From NCBI GenBank assembly GCA_025765595.1, contig JAIVFH010000039.1, positions 186,001 through 250,000 on the forward strand: a stretch of DNA of 64,000 bases, in the 5' to 3' direction. Positions 9,146 to 21,399 of this stretch are shown in pieces. The stretch's first letter is position 1; the number at the start of each line of letters is the position of its first letter. Both the position numbers and the translations under genes were made by a program. A model generated the notes under the pieces. That model did not search any database. It was not told the origin of the DNA and saw only the letters and a program-made list of their open reading frames with translations. Origin of the DNA: Obelidium mucronatum (lineage: Eukaryota > Chytridiomycota > Chytridiomycetes > Chytridiales > Chytriomycetaceae).

Positions 9146-11524
9146 ATGTACTCGCAGCAAGACGGCTTGCGCCGCAGACCCGCCGCCGCATTCGGCGCCG
9201 CGCCGCCGCCGCCGCCGCAGTCTGCCGCGGCCGCCGCCGCCGGGGCGCCGAAGCCGCAGCCGCCGCCGACGCCGTACGCCGCGCTGCTGGACGCGCGCCG
9301 CAGCCAGGCCGCCGGGGCGCATGCGGCGACGGCCGCCGGCGTCTGCGCACTCGCGGCCGGCGCGGCGATGGCGAACGTGTCGCTGGGCGTGGCTGGCACA
9401 GTGGGTAACTATTCTTCCTTCTTCTATCGTGTTCTGCTTCTTCCTTCTTCTTTCTTTCTTTCTTCCTTCTTCCTGTGTGCTCACTGCACCGCCTAGCGCT
9501 TTCCGCGGCCGCCGCGCTGTGCGCCCTGGTCCTCCTGCCGGCCGCCCTTGCCTTTTCGGACCGTGTGGTGCTTGGCCGCGATGCGACTCGGCACCAGAAG
9601 CTGCTGCTGTTTGTCCTGGCTTTGCTCTTCTCGGCGCCTGCGCTGGCCCTGATTCGCAACTCGCTGATTCTGCGTCGATCGTTACGCGTTATCCTCCGTC
9701 CGGATGGAAAATACGGGAACGCCGAACTCAACGAACGCCTGGTGTATGATGCCACGGCCGTGCTTCTGCTTCCCTGGATTTATTGCGCAATTGATGTTTT
9801 TGGCCAACGAAGAGCCATTGCGCTGAGCAAGGTACACCGCAAATGGCAAGTTGCCATGACCACTGCTGCTCCGTCAATACTCGGGAGAAGTCTGAGACTG
9901 GGAGTTTTCTTTTCGTCCATATACCACATCTTTTTTACTCTTGTTTTCCGTCGGCCTATTTATAACGTTCTCTCGGGAATTGCCATGCTATTTTTTGAGT
10001 TGAGTAGTTGGCTGATTTCGTTTCAGAACATAATGTGAATGTACCAACTCATGCAACGACGTTCAGAATTTCAACAACCGATCCTGTCGTCCGCGTTGGC
10101 TTTTTTGACTTTCGCAACTTCTTGGATTTGACTCTGTCAACTGTGTTCATCATCTTGCTTTGGGAAACTATGTCAACCGCGATTGAAACAACATATTCCA
10201 TGGTAAGTCACTCGTTTTTTATTGAATGTATTGATTTTCTGTATTTAAACATCTCAACTTCAGCCATTGGACCTTGATAATGATCCATCTCGCGTGTCCC
10301 TCCTTCTTTTGACACTCAAGAACTCAAGCAAAAGCTCCTCATACGAGCAAATGCTTGCCTTCATGGATCTTTTGCGTCTGGCTACCTGCAGCAACCCTCG
10401 CTCTCGCGAGCAACTTTTCAACGGAACCGGGGCATTTGAATCGAGCAGTATCAGCAACAGTAGCAGCAGCACCAACTCATCAATAACTGTAGGAGATGCA
10501 TCCAAAACCGGCACGAGTTCCGCAGAGTGGATTGAAATTGCGGCTGCCTGTTTGGACAGAATTAATAAGCTTCAGAAAACGCTGGTTGAGATTCAAGAAC
10601 AAAACGCCAACAGTGATGGTAATAATCGCAAGAATGAAAAAGGCGGTGCCTCTGTTTTGAAGCGATCATCATCTTCTGGAATTACGAGTTTGAAACTGCA
10701 GGGAGCGGCTGCTGCTGCTGCTGTTGGAAGTGCTACTCCGTCTCCAATCAAAAAAATGAAGTTGTTGACTGGCGCTGTGAAGCCAAGTCCTGTGAAGAGG
10801 GATGTTGTTGGTTCGTTTTTGGATGCGTTGCAAGAAGATGGTGCAATCAATGTGGACAAGACTGGCATTCAAGTTGGTGGACCAAACGGGCTTTATAAAG
10901 TTGGCGGCGGCGGCTCAAAAAAAGATATTACCGGCCGCGGCTGGATCGATGGTTTGGTTGGAGGGTTCAGTAGTGGCTCGAAGGGAGACAAGAAGAATGC
11001 CATTGGAAAGCGCGGAATGAGGAAATTGACGAGCGATGCTTTTGAAGATTATCAAATCATAGCTTTGGCGATTCAATGTAAGGAATTGTTTGCCTTCCCC
11101 AACTGCTGGTTGAACTAATGTAAAAACGAAAAAAAAACTAGCTGTGGCAAAACTTTTGATTGCTGGGACAAAGGAAGACAAATATGGATCTGTTCAACGA
11201 GACATTCCTGTGGTTTTGGAAAGTTTAATCAACTGTCTTGTGGCTGTGGAAACGCATATTGCGAAACCAGCGGGACCTTTGGAAGGCGGGAATCAGTATG
11301 GAAGTATCGTCTTGAGAGAGCCTTTGGCAATGATTCATGGTGAATTTGTTTTTATTGAGCTTCTAGATTGATTTGTGAATTCTAATTACAATTGTCGTGC
11401 TCCTACAGTGCTCCAGACAAATGTGTATTTTATCACAACAAACTTGGGCGATCATCTGGCCCGATACAAATTCGAACCCAACGTTGCGAACAAGTTGAAA
11501 AGGTTCATTGATTATTTGGAATAA
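9146..11524 (+). CDS. NDC1: Transmembrane nucleoporin NDC1
   Basis: Proposed exons: 9146-9404, 9497-9949, 10027-10202, 10264-11077, 11142-11339 and 11409-11524. The frame closes; the protein is about 670 aa. The N-terminal half holds several hydrophobic helices. The C-terminal half carries NDC1 family signatures: LAFMDLLRLATCSNPRSREQLF, and later KLLIAGTKEDKYGSVQRDIP. NDC1 anchors the nuclear pore and spindle pole body in the membrane. Exon 1 is very GC-rich and encodes an Ala/Pro-rich segment, unlike the rest. The end of exon 2 is uncertain: donor at 9950 (77-base intron) is preferred over one at 9999 (28 bases), since the other introns here are at least 47. Confidence 0.85.
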
Positions 11525-11613
11525 TGGTTATAGGAAAATATACGGTTTATGCATTCCAAAAAAACAAAGAATTGGTTTTATTGAATTGTTTCAAGCACAA
11601 TGCGATTTTTGTT

Positions 11614-12774
<1,161 letters not shown>

Positions 12775-13246
12775 TTTTGGGGTTGTTTATTTCTTATTGG
12801 GGGGGGAAGAAATCGACTTGTGGGTTTCATAAGTCTAAACAAGTGCCACGTGTTTCTTTCCAAGCAAGGTTCTGACGTTTCAGTGCAGTGTTTGGCAATT
12901 GTAGATTGGCAAAATGCCGCCCGCAAATGGATCTTTGGATGGATGTTTGGGATCCCATAATTACTGTTTTTGTCCTTGGTGCAGAAACATGATTCTCAAC
13001 ATTATGTTGATATGGGGCATTACCCTTTTTAAACATTGTATAATCTGCTTGGTTTCTTTGCATTATTTATTCGAATCACATTTTTTCTCAAGTGTCAAAA
13101 CAAACAAAAGGCGACCCCTTTTCACACACCCAAGCACCCTGGATTCAGAAATGATATAAAACCAGACCATCCCCCACCTTCTCTTCCCTTCAGTTCTCTT
13201 ACGAAAACAACAACAGCTCTCTCAAACCTTCAAACAAAACGAAAAA
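12775..13246. promoter_or_regulatory. Divergent intergenic region PMM / family copy 2
   Basis: Non-coding interval of 472 bases. The right part (13090-13169, plus strand) holds the family promoter: GGCGACCCCTTTTCACAC, CACCCTGGATTCAG and a TATA element at 13155-13160, about 87 bases before the ATG. It is near-identical to the blocks upstream of copies 1 and 3. The left part shows no recognisable element. Confidence 0.65.
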
Positions 13247-14701
13247 ATGCAAGCAAACTTCTCCAACTGTGACCAGCAACAACAAGCCTTCGGAAACCAA
13301 GTCCAATCGTGCCCAATTACCGCTGCCAAGCAAAGACTCGCTGCCTCGGGTCGTCTCCATGGTCAGTCCATGCCATATTCTGGCAACTTCGCTGGTCAAC
13401 AAGAATGTGAATTCCCTGTCCTCAACCAGCTCTACCAACGCGGTGGTCTTGGCGGCTACTCTGACCAGGCGTGTGAAATCCCAATTGTTGACCAGTTCCA
13501 GCGCGGTAGCTACGGTACATTCAATGGTGGCCGTCAGGTGTGTTACTTTCTCCGTGTTTGACTTATCCCATTCCCCCCCTTCATCTCTTTCTCTTTTACT
13601 TTTCCTAAACGCTTGTAAATTCTAATTCACTCTTCAATTCATTTCACAGAACTTTGGCACCTCGTCTTTCAAGCCATGGATGAACATCCTCAACCAGAAC
13701 CAAGCCAACGCGACTGCTTACGACCAAGACTTCTTCCAAGGCTACCCCACGCGCTACAGCACCATCGCCAACAATGGATTCAACGGAAACGGCTTCAACG
13801 GAAACAACTTCAACGACCAAAATGCTATCAACTACGGTAACTCCTTCAACAACAACTACAACAACGGAAACCGATACGGAATCTTTGGAGCACGTAACAA
13901 CAACAACATCTTTGGAGCACGCAACAACAACATTCAACAACGCTACCAGTCTGTCAAGGCCAACATTGTCAGCGAATTGGTGGAAGACCGTCAACGCGAT
14001 GAACACCAGGTAATTTTTTTTTCATTCATTATTCTGTAATACTAACATTTACTAACGCATCTCTTCCTTATGTGGCAGGCCAACCTCATTAAGCAACTCA
14101 CAAAGAAGTCCTCCACCACACGCAACAGAATGGGTCTTGTCCAAGCGCTTCTTGCGGGCCAAAAGGTTCCACGTGCCGTCATTGCCCAACTCCTTGCCGA
14201 GGACTTTGTGATGGACCATGTCGCCGAATCCATTATCAACAAGATCTTGGCGGACTCTGTCACCAACCGCAACGCTGACCACATCATCTACGACTTGGCT
14301 TCTGGAAACGTTCATGTTCCGCACCAAAATCAGGCGGCTATTGAGCGCGAGGTAATTTCATTTTTGTTTGATCAATTTCTTTGGTCATCTAGTTTGCAGA
14401 ATACTTACCCATGGTCAAAAAAATACAGAACTTTCTCTTTGACCAGCTCACGGCCAAAGCTGCGCAACGCGTGACTGCCCCACACGCCAACAAGCGAATC
14501 GTGACTGTCCAAGCCATCGGTGACGTGTTTGACACTCTTGCCAGAGCTGAGCAAGTTGGATACGGCGCGTGTGTGACTCCCAACGGTGTTGAGTTTGGCT
14601 CTTGTGGAGGATATGCTCAAGGCAATGTTGGCCAGTTTGGGAACCAGTTTTCTGGCGGAATTGGCGCTTTTGGAAATGCACAGCAACAAATGTGGTGCTG
14701 A
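13247..14701 (+). CDS. Unknown Asn/Gly-rich four-exon family protein, copy 2
   Basis: Exons: 13247-13537, 13650-14009, 14079-14351 and 14429-14701, giving 398 aa. Same layout as copies 1 and 3: Gln/Cys N-terminus (CPITAAKQRLAASG), low-complexity Asn-rich middle (FNGNGFNGNNFND, FGARNNNN), conserved helical exon 3, and an exon 4 ending QQQMWC-stop. Its second intron differs completely from those of copies 1 and 3, whereas introns 1 and 3 are nearly identical to copy 1. An aataaa-type polyadenylation signal follows near 14750. Function unknown. Confidence 0.85.
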
Positions 14702-15352
14702 GAGAATCTTTTGTCTTGTCTTTTGATTTTTTGGTTTTGTTTTATGACGATGAAATAAAACGTTGGTGTACGTGGTTTAAAGGTCCGTGTTTAATGTCAT
14801 GAAATGGGTAAAAAGAGTGTTTGTCTACAGGTAGAAAGACTACATAGGCACGATATGCTATGCAGTGTCTTGTACAGGATGTGCAGAGGAAAAGAGGTAA
14901 AATAGGTTTATGCTGACTTATCTGTATTAATGTTTTTTTGGAATAAAATGAACTTTTAAAACGCGTCAGGACATCCCAACAACAACAAAATCAACCAGGG
15001 CCATTCCATTATTACATTATTACGCCAACCATCAGGAGATTTGTGAGTAACAGCAGATGAGAAATTGAGGATTTTATTGCTGAAGGTTGGAGGAACACAG
15101 CTATGTTCTGCAATATGTCTTTTATTATTTTACCTTGTTGCTGCGTGTTATTTCCATAACAATGATAATAATAAAACGCTTTGTGTTCTGTTTTATTGGT
15201 ACGATTTCAGTACTATTTCCAACAATGCGCTTGTGTATCTGGGTTTGCTTCTTTGGACGTATTATGTAAAACCAGTAGTCTTTCAATAAGGCCTTGGATC
15301 TATTTTTACAGATTACTACATATTCTTTGTTATTCTATTTTTCTTATAATCA

Positions 15353-15382
<30 letters not shown>
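14702..15382. other. Intergenic region without a recognisable gene
   Basis: 681 bases between family copy 2 and the mL58-like gene. The first part is the 3' UTR of copy 2 with a poly(A) signal near 14750. The rest is AT-rich. Short open frames at 15065-15289 show no protein-like composition or splice structure. No tRNA or snRNA consensus was seen. A 30-base A-run closes the region. Confidence 0.5.

Positions 15383-15383
<1 letters not shown>
15354..15383 (+). repeat. Poly(A) run abutting the mL58 start codon
   Basis: Thirty consecutive A residues end in the A of the initiating ATG at 15383, so the immediate 5' leader of the mRNA would be poly(A). Confidence 0.9.
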
Positions 15384-15385
<2 letters not shown>

Positions 15386-16186
15386 AGATTCACATTACAC
15401 ACCCTCCTTCGAACATCAACAACAACCTCAGCATCCACATCATCGCGTCGATCTTTCTATACTTGGAACACTCCAAAGAACACCCCGCGAGTGACTCTAG
15501 ACGATGGCTCGGTGCTGATTGCCAGAAAGCCATTGCCCATCAAACCCACGGCGGCAGCAGCAGCAGGTGGTCTTGAAGCCTGTCTGCCTCCTCGCATCCG
15601 CTCATACCCGAAACGCACGCCAATGACTCCTGCGCAAGAAATCGAATGCATCAGGCTGCGTACGGAAAACCCAGATGTTTGGACTGTTCAGGTAAAAAGC
15701 AAAAAAAAAAAAAAAACTTTTGGTCAACACCCCGCTCCTCCCGCATGTGCGAGTTTGATTATTTGGTTGTTGTGAATTCTCTGGGCGGTTTTTGTGGCAA
15801 GCGAGAGTGTGTGTGAGGTCGGAAAAAAGAAAAAGAAAGGATGTTCAGAAAAAAAAAAGGAGAAGGCACGTCGTCAAAAAAACAAAAACAAGTGGTTGGG
15901 GTATCTTGGGAAGGGATGATTTGGTTGGATTGTACAGAGAAACTTCGGCGTTGTAGCTATACCCAGTTGCTTACTGTTGGTTTCCAAAAACAAAAACAAA
16001 ACATAGACTCTCTGCCGCAAGTACAATACCTACCCTGGTAAAATTTTTGAACTGACTGCCGATCTGATGAGGAATACTCCTCGTAAACAAATGTTGGCGG
16101 ATCAGGACAAGGCACGCTTTGATGCCCTTCCAATCAGCAAAAAGGTCACTATTGTGGATCGCATTCGGAGGAAAGCACTTTGGTAG
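15383..16186 (+). CDS. Mitochondrial ribosomal protein mL58 (MrpL20)-like
   Basis: Exons: 15383-15691 and 16007-16186, giving 162 aa. The first about 35 residues are rich in Thr, Ser and Arg with few acids, a typical mitochondrial presequence. The centre reads LPPRIRSYPKRTPMT, then EIECIRLRTENPDVWTVQ and TLCRKYNTYPG. This matches the LPP..R..(K)..LT..EI..IR.LR.EDP..WT pattern of the fungal MRP-L20 family. It should be a large-subunit protein of the mitoribosome. The intron is 315 bases, among the longest in the window. Assignment rests on motif pattern only. Confidence 0.65.
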
Positions 16187-16452
16187 ATTTGGGGGTGGCG
16201 TATGTGTCTTGTGGGTATGATGGGAGAGATTTTGAAGGATGGGGGGGGGGGAATTGTGTTGAGAGTATGGATTATCTCATTATCCTCAATTTTTTTTTTG
16301 GTGTGATGATTGGTGCGTTGTTGAGGCTCGGTTTTATTGAAATTAATGAAGAGTTGATACTTTACCTATTGTATTTATCTGTTAATTTTTATTATTTATA
16401 TTGTTTGAAATTGTATATTATTAATAATTTATTTTATAAAAATAGATTGAAA

Positions 16453-18427
16453 ATGAACATTCGAGTGAACCGGACTGTCAAGATGGCTCTCGCCCTTGCC
16501 CAAACACTGATATTCCGAATAGTAGTACTAGTCATCTTCTTTTGCCTGTGCTGCTTGATCTACATTGGCGTTGTCGATCAAGCTGAAGAGTTCAAGGCAT
16601 ACACACACAAGCACCAAGAGATGGGATACCTCAAAAAGCAGTCACCATATACCTCATCGCATTGTTTATTTGAGCACTGGAAGTTTGCGTCGGGCCAGTT
16701 GAGTAGTTTCTTGTTTTGGGTTGGAGTTTGTACCCTGCTCATTACCATCCCCCAAAAAACTATTACTGGTATACGAAATACACATGCTCAAATTGTATAG
16801 AGCGTTATTCAAAGATCGAGTATCGAATACAGCCAAATGTGCACCGGCAGTTTTGCGGTCATTCAAGAATCCATACCAAGAGTACTATTCTTCCAGCTCT
16901 CCTCAGGGAAGGGAACAGTGTAATCACGAAACAGATCCATATGCATGTCCAATTGAGTGGTTGATTTATTCTACGAGTTGTTCCAAGGGATTGAATCGGT
17001 TGGCAACGTTGTTGGAATCAACGCCTGGTAATTAAGAGTTTATTTGTTTTCTGTATATTTTTTTATTTGTATTGCTGTTCTTGACGCAGAGACGTAGGCA
17101 TCAAACTGACGATTCTGGGGCTGGGTGAAGGATGGAGGGGTTGGGGAAAGAGAATGAGAGCTTATCACGACTATTTGACAAAAGTTTCGCCAAATGCTAT
17201 TGTAATCATAACTGATGGAGACGATGTTCTTTTGACGCCTGGATGCGATGGTCGGGTTTTGGTAGAAAATTATCTTAAGCGAGAAGGAATGGCGCTAAGT
17301 CCCATATTTATGGGCAGTGAACGGTATGCTGAGGGGGTGTTTGGGTTTTATTTTTTTTTTTTTGAGTTTGAAATTATCCCTTGTGTTAAAACACAAAGAA
17401 AAATCCAAGGTTACTATACCCTGACTACACGATTGGATATAAATTCATGAACAAAACGAGTCTTGTAGTGCGGCCAAAGGGAGTTCGGAATCCAAGAATG
17501 AATGGTCGAATGAAGGAAAATGTGAGGAACAAAACAAAAAAAATAAGCAATTCATCAAAACAAAGAGGCTCACGAGCCTTTTTTTTTTTATTTTGTCGCT
17601 TTTAGACGACTCAGTACAGACCACCAAGTCCGCATGTGTTCTTGAACGCTGGTCTCGTCATGACACAGGCAAAGCACATTAGGCATTTAATCAAGAGCAC
17701 TTACACGGATGAATGCGTGGATGACCAACTTGCGTTCCAGAAAGCGTTTCTATCCAAACCAATGGTCTGGCAACATGATGATCAAAAGCAAGAAGGGGAT
17801 CAAGAGTCTGCAGCAGAACTTGTGTCAAAAGTGGAGACGAGTATGCAGAAGGAGGCAGAGATGGAATTGAAATATGGACGCGGTAGTCAGCAGCATTTGG
17901 ATGCGAAGGAAGAAACGTACCAAGCAGTCAAAAAGAAGTTTGCAGTCGAGAGTCGCGCGGGTACCAAAATGTGGAACGAGATGGCAGGAAATTGGAAAGT
18001 GGACCGAGACGTGGAGGAAGATGAAACGAAAGGAGGTCTGATTCCGGAACATGCAAGGCCTTTGATTGGACTGGACTATGATAATGATTTGTTTGCAAAC
18101 CTGTATGGATATGTGATTGATATGCTGGAAGTGGATAGCGATACGAAACGGGTGACAATGAAACAGACTGGGGGAAAGCCGTGCATACTTCATCAAAGGT
18201 TTTGTGTTGTCTTTTTTTATATTTCTTTTGCAGATAGTTGTTTGCTTACTTTTGTAAACTGCGGCTTTAGTGGACGCAAGGTGGAGAATCGCGTTTTGGA
18301 AGAGTTGAGTGGGATATTTGGACTCAGTTGGGATGCTGACGCTGTTGCCAGGAGCAAAGAGTGGCAACTGGCGCATCCCGAGGAAGTAGCCAAGTGGCAA
18401 GAGATATTTTGGAAAGAAGAAGCGTAA
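16453..18427 (+). CDS. PLOD-type glycosyltransferase (type II membrane protein)
   Basis: Proposed exons: 16453-16682, 16801-17027, 17098-17323, 17410-17521, 17606-18198 and 18271-18427; the frame closes at 514 aa. An N-terminal hydrophobic helix (about residues 18-40) suggests Golgi/ER anchoring. The catalytic core resembles the glycosyltransferase domain of procollagen lysyl hydroxylases: [15 protein letters not shown], the DXD-like [20 protein letters not shown] and the DDQ block. There is no dioxygenase domain. The acceptor is unknown. The first intron is the least certain: an alternative keeps a [15 protein letters not shown] segment in exon 2. A downstream ATG at 16483 could also be the start. 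Confidence 0.65.
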
Positions 18428-18498
18428 ATAAAGTAAAAAAAGAATTCGGTCCAAGAATTAATAATCATAACAGCGTGAATAAAAAGAAAAAACAAGAA

Positions 18499-20002
18499 AT
18501 GGACTTTATGGCATCATCGGCAGCCGGTGGCGGCGGCGGCGGCATGCTTCTCCCGGCGTCGAGCAGTGGCGGCGGCGGCGGTTCTGGTGCCGGCGCCGGC
18601 GCAGGCGGGCTCGGGGCGATGCTCGGACTCGCGGACGCGGCGGGCATCCTCAGCAACATCGGCGGCGCGATCGGCGGCGGCGGCGGCAACCCGTACGCCG
18701 GCGCGGCGCAGGCGGCGGCCTTGGCGGCGGCGGCGGCGCAGCAGCAGCAGCAGCAGCAGAAGGACGACAAGGCGGCGGCCGGGGCGGGCGCGCCGCTCGC
18801 GCCGACGGCCGGCGACAGCAGCGACCGCGTGTACCAGCTGATCCTGGACCTGACGGCGCCGCTGGGCGCGCTCGCGGCGCCGGCGGACCGGCGCGAGCTT
18901 GCGCTGGTCGAGCTGAGCAAGAAGCGCGAGGCGTACGAGGACCTCGCGCCGATCCTGTGGCACTCGTTCGGCGTCATGACCGCGCTGGTGCAGGAGATTG
19001 TGCTCGTGTACCCGCTGCTGTCGCCGCCGGCCCTGTCGAACCAGGCGTCGAACCGCGTGTGCAACGCCCTGGCGCTGCTGCAGTGCGTCGCGAGCCATCC
19101 AGACACGCGCGCCCTGTTTCTCAACGGTGCGTTGTGTGTGTTTTTTTCGGTTTGTTTTACCCTCTCACGCGCCACTCTCGCAGCCGATATTCCTCTATTT
19201 CTGTATCCATTCCTCAACACTACTTCAAAAACTCGTGCATTTGAATACCTGCGACTGACTAGTCTGGGCGTAATTGGCGCTTTAGTCAAGGTGGGTGTAC
19301 CCATCCATAATCACGCGACTTGGGGATAAATGTCTGACTTGGGTGTCTGTCCCCCATCTGTTTTTCTCAGTCCGACAGCAGTGACGTGATCAATTTTCTT
19401 CTCAGTACCGAAATCATTCCTCTCTGTCTGCGCATCATGGAAAGTGGAAGCGAATTGAGCAAAACTGTAAATATACCCCGACGAAATCAATTTGGCTCTT
19501 TGAATGCTTTCCTTCTTACTCTTTTTTTCTTTTTTCTTTGTTCTTATTTGTGTCCAGGTCGCCATCTTTATTGTACAAAAGATTCTATTGGATGAGATGG
19601 GGCTCGCCTATATTTGCCAAACCTATGAACGTTTTTTTGCTGTTGGAACTGTCTTGTCCAACATGGTGTCGCAGTTGGTGGATCAGCAGAGTGTGAGGCT
19701 TTTGAAACATGTCGTGCGATGTTATTTACGACTGAGCGACAACCCACGAGCCAAAGAAGCTTTGAGGCAATGGTAGGTGTTCTGTTTCTGTTTTCTTTTT
19801 CATCTGTTTTAACATTTGTTCTCCTTGTAGCTTGCCTGAACCTTTGCGAGACAACACTTTTGTCATGGTATTAAAAGATGACTTGACGACAAAGCGTTGC
19901 TTGGCGGTGAGTCCATTTTATAGATACTTATTTGCCAACAAGAAAATTGTGCTGATTCATTCTTCTTTTTTGAAGAACCTGCTGGTCAACTTGAATGAGT
20001 GA
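18499..20002 (+). CDS. CNOT9: CCR4-NOT complex subunit 9 (RCD1/CAF40)
   Basis: Exons: 18499-19126, 19184-19290, 19371-19466, 19558-19772, 19831-19906 and 19976-20002, giving 382 aa. The first about 110 residues are Gly/Ala/Gln low complexity. The armadillo-like RCD1 domain follows: [53 protein letters not shown], and the end [12 protein letters not shown]. The protein is a peptide-binding module of the CCR4-NOT deadenylase. Exon 1 is extremely GC-rich (47 of 60 bases in 18541-18600), although it encodes conserved domain sequence; exon 4 is ordinary (24 of 60 in 19561-19620). The last exon codes only eight residues. Confidence 0.95.
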
Positions 20003-20343
20003 TGCATGTTTTTATTATTCGATGATGGTCTTTTATTGCTTTTTCCTGTTGTTGTTTTTTTTTCAAAGACCCCCCTAGCGATGGAATTGTATTTTTCAAA
20101 TCAATACTTCAAAAGAAGTTCATATTCAATAATGAGAGCTAAACCGAGAATAAATATGGTTTTATGTTTGAAATGTGGATTCTTGCCAGACTTGTGTTTT
20201 GCGTATTCTGCACAGAGATTTGGTTAAAAATAAAAATAAAAGACAGTTTCTCCAATTGCTTTTCACAGGACTTCAGTGGACGATGAAAAAAAAAAAGGTG
20301 CTTGCTTTTATTTTTAGAATTTCATAATTATTCTTTTCTTTGC
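20003..20343. other. Intergenic region CNOT9 to Sec14-like gene
   Basis: 341 bases of AT-rich DNA comprising the CNOT9 3' UTR (aataaa-type signals near 20150 and 20229) and the promoter of the next gene. Nothing else recognised. Confidence 0.5.
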
Positions 20344-21078
20344 ATGTTCAAATTCAAGAAGGAGCAGCAGGGAACCACCGCGTCTTCGTCCGCTCCAACC
20401 ACAACCAACGGCGGCATCGACACTGCCGTTGACCTGGAGCCATCGGAGAAGTCTGGCCTAATGTCTCCGCTTGGCAGTCGCTTCCGGTCCCGCACTGACA
20501 CAAAGGAAAACCAAGTGTCCAACTCTCACGGTGTCCACGCCCACTCGCCTTCAGACCTTCCGCCCGCAACTAAAAGCGGGTCTTGTCTGCCGGTTCCGTC
20601 AACGGCAGCCCAGCAGCGTCCTGCTTCAGAAGGGTCGAGTCGAGCCCCGTCTCCAGAAGAGCTCGAGGTTTGTACACACACCAAAAAAAAAAATTCTGGC
20701 GTTGTTGCTTCTGTCCATATACAGTATATTGGAGCAGTTATCTCAGATGTTGGGGGAAGACGGGGGAAGACGGGGGGTTGAGATTTCTCTTTCCGTTTCG
20801 GCACTTTCTGGAGAACTGAACTGGAATTAAAATTTTTCCCTTTCTCACCTTTTTTTTTTTTTTTTCTGTCGTCCGTACTTAAACTTACTACTTGTTCCTG
20901 TTTCTAATCATAGGCTTTTGTGAACCATGCCAAAGACAAGCTGAAATCGCATGCCTATCTATCTTCATTAACTGATTTGGACATTAAACGATTCCTGATT
21001 GCGCATCGAAATAATCAGGCGAATGCATTGAAGCAGCTTCATCTAACGCTTGTAAGTTTTCTTTTTTTTTTTCATGTT

Positions 21079-21118
<40 letters not shown>

Positions 21119-21172
21119 AAGCTCGTGATGTACTGGTTGTGTGTCCCTAAAAGACTGACGTCCTTCTTCTCC

Positions 21173-21214
<42 letters not shown>

Positions 21215-21363
21215 AGGACTGGCGTCAAAGCTTCAACTTCAACCAAATCCTCAAGGAAGACTTTAGCGACCTAGAAACAACCGGGAAACTCACAATCGAT
21301 AGCACCGACAACCAACAAAACGCAATCATGGTGTGGCAACAACACCGCCATACACCTTTACCG

Positions 21364-21399
<36 letters not shown>

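Noticed and set aside
8883..9755. 290-aa minus-strand frame overlapping cysteine synthase and NDC1 starts
   Set aside because: Arg/Ser/Ala-rich shadow of the GC-rich NDC1 exon, with no domain; both real genes are supported by family motifs.
9999..10026. 28-base intron in NDC1
   Set aside because: Keeps frame but is far below the 47-base minimum seen elsewhere. The 77-base alternative (9950-10026) also keeps frame.
15065..15289. Small hydrophobic ORF after family copy 2
   Set aside because: AT-rich, Phe/Tyr/Leu-heavy composition typical of random AT DNA; no homologous feel or exon partners.
18465..19304. Long antisense open frames over CNOT9 exon 1 (Arg/Ala-rich)
   Set aside because: They arise because GC-rich codons leave few stops in any frame. 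The sense frame carries the conserved RCD1 domain.
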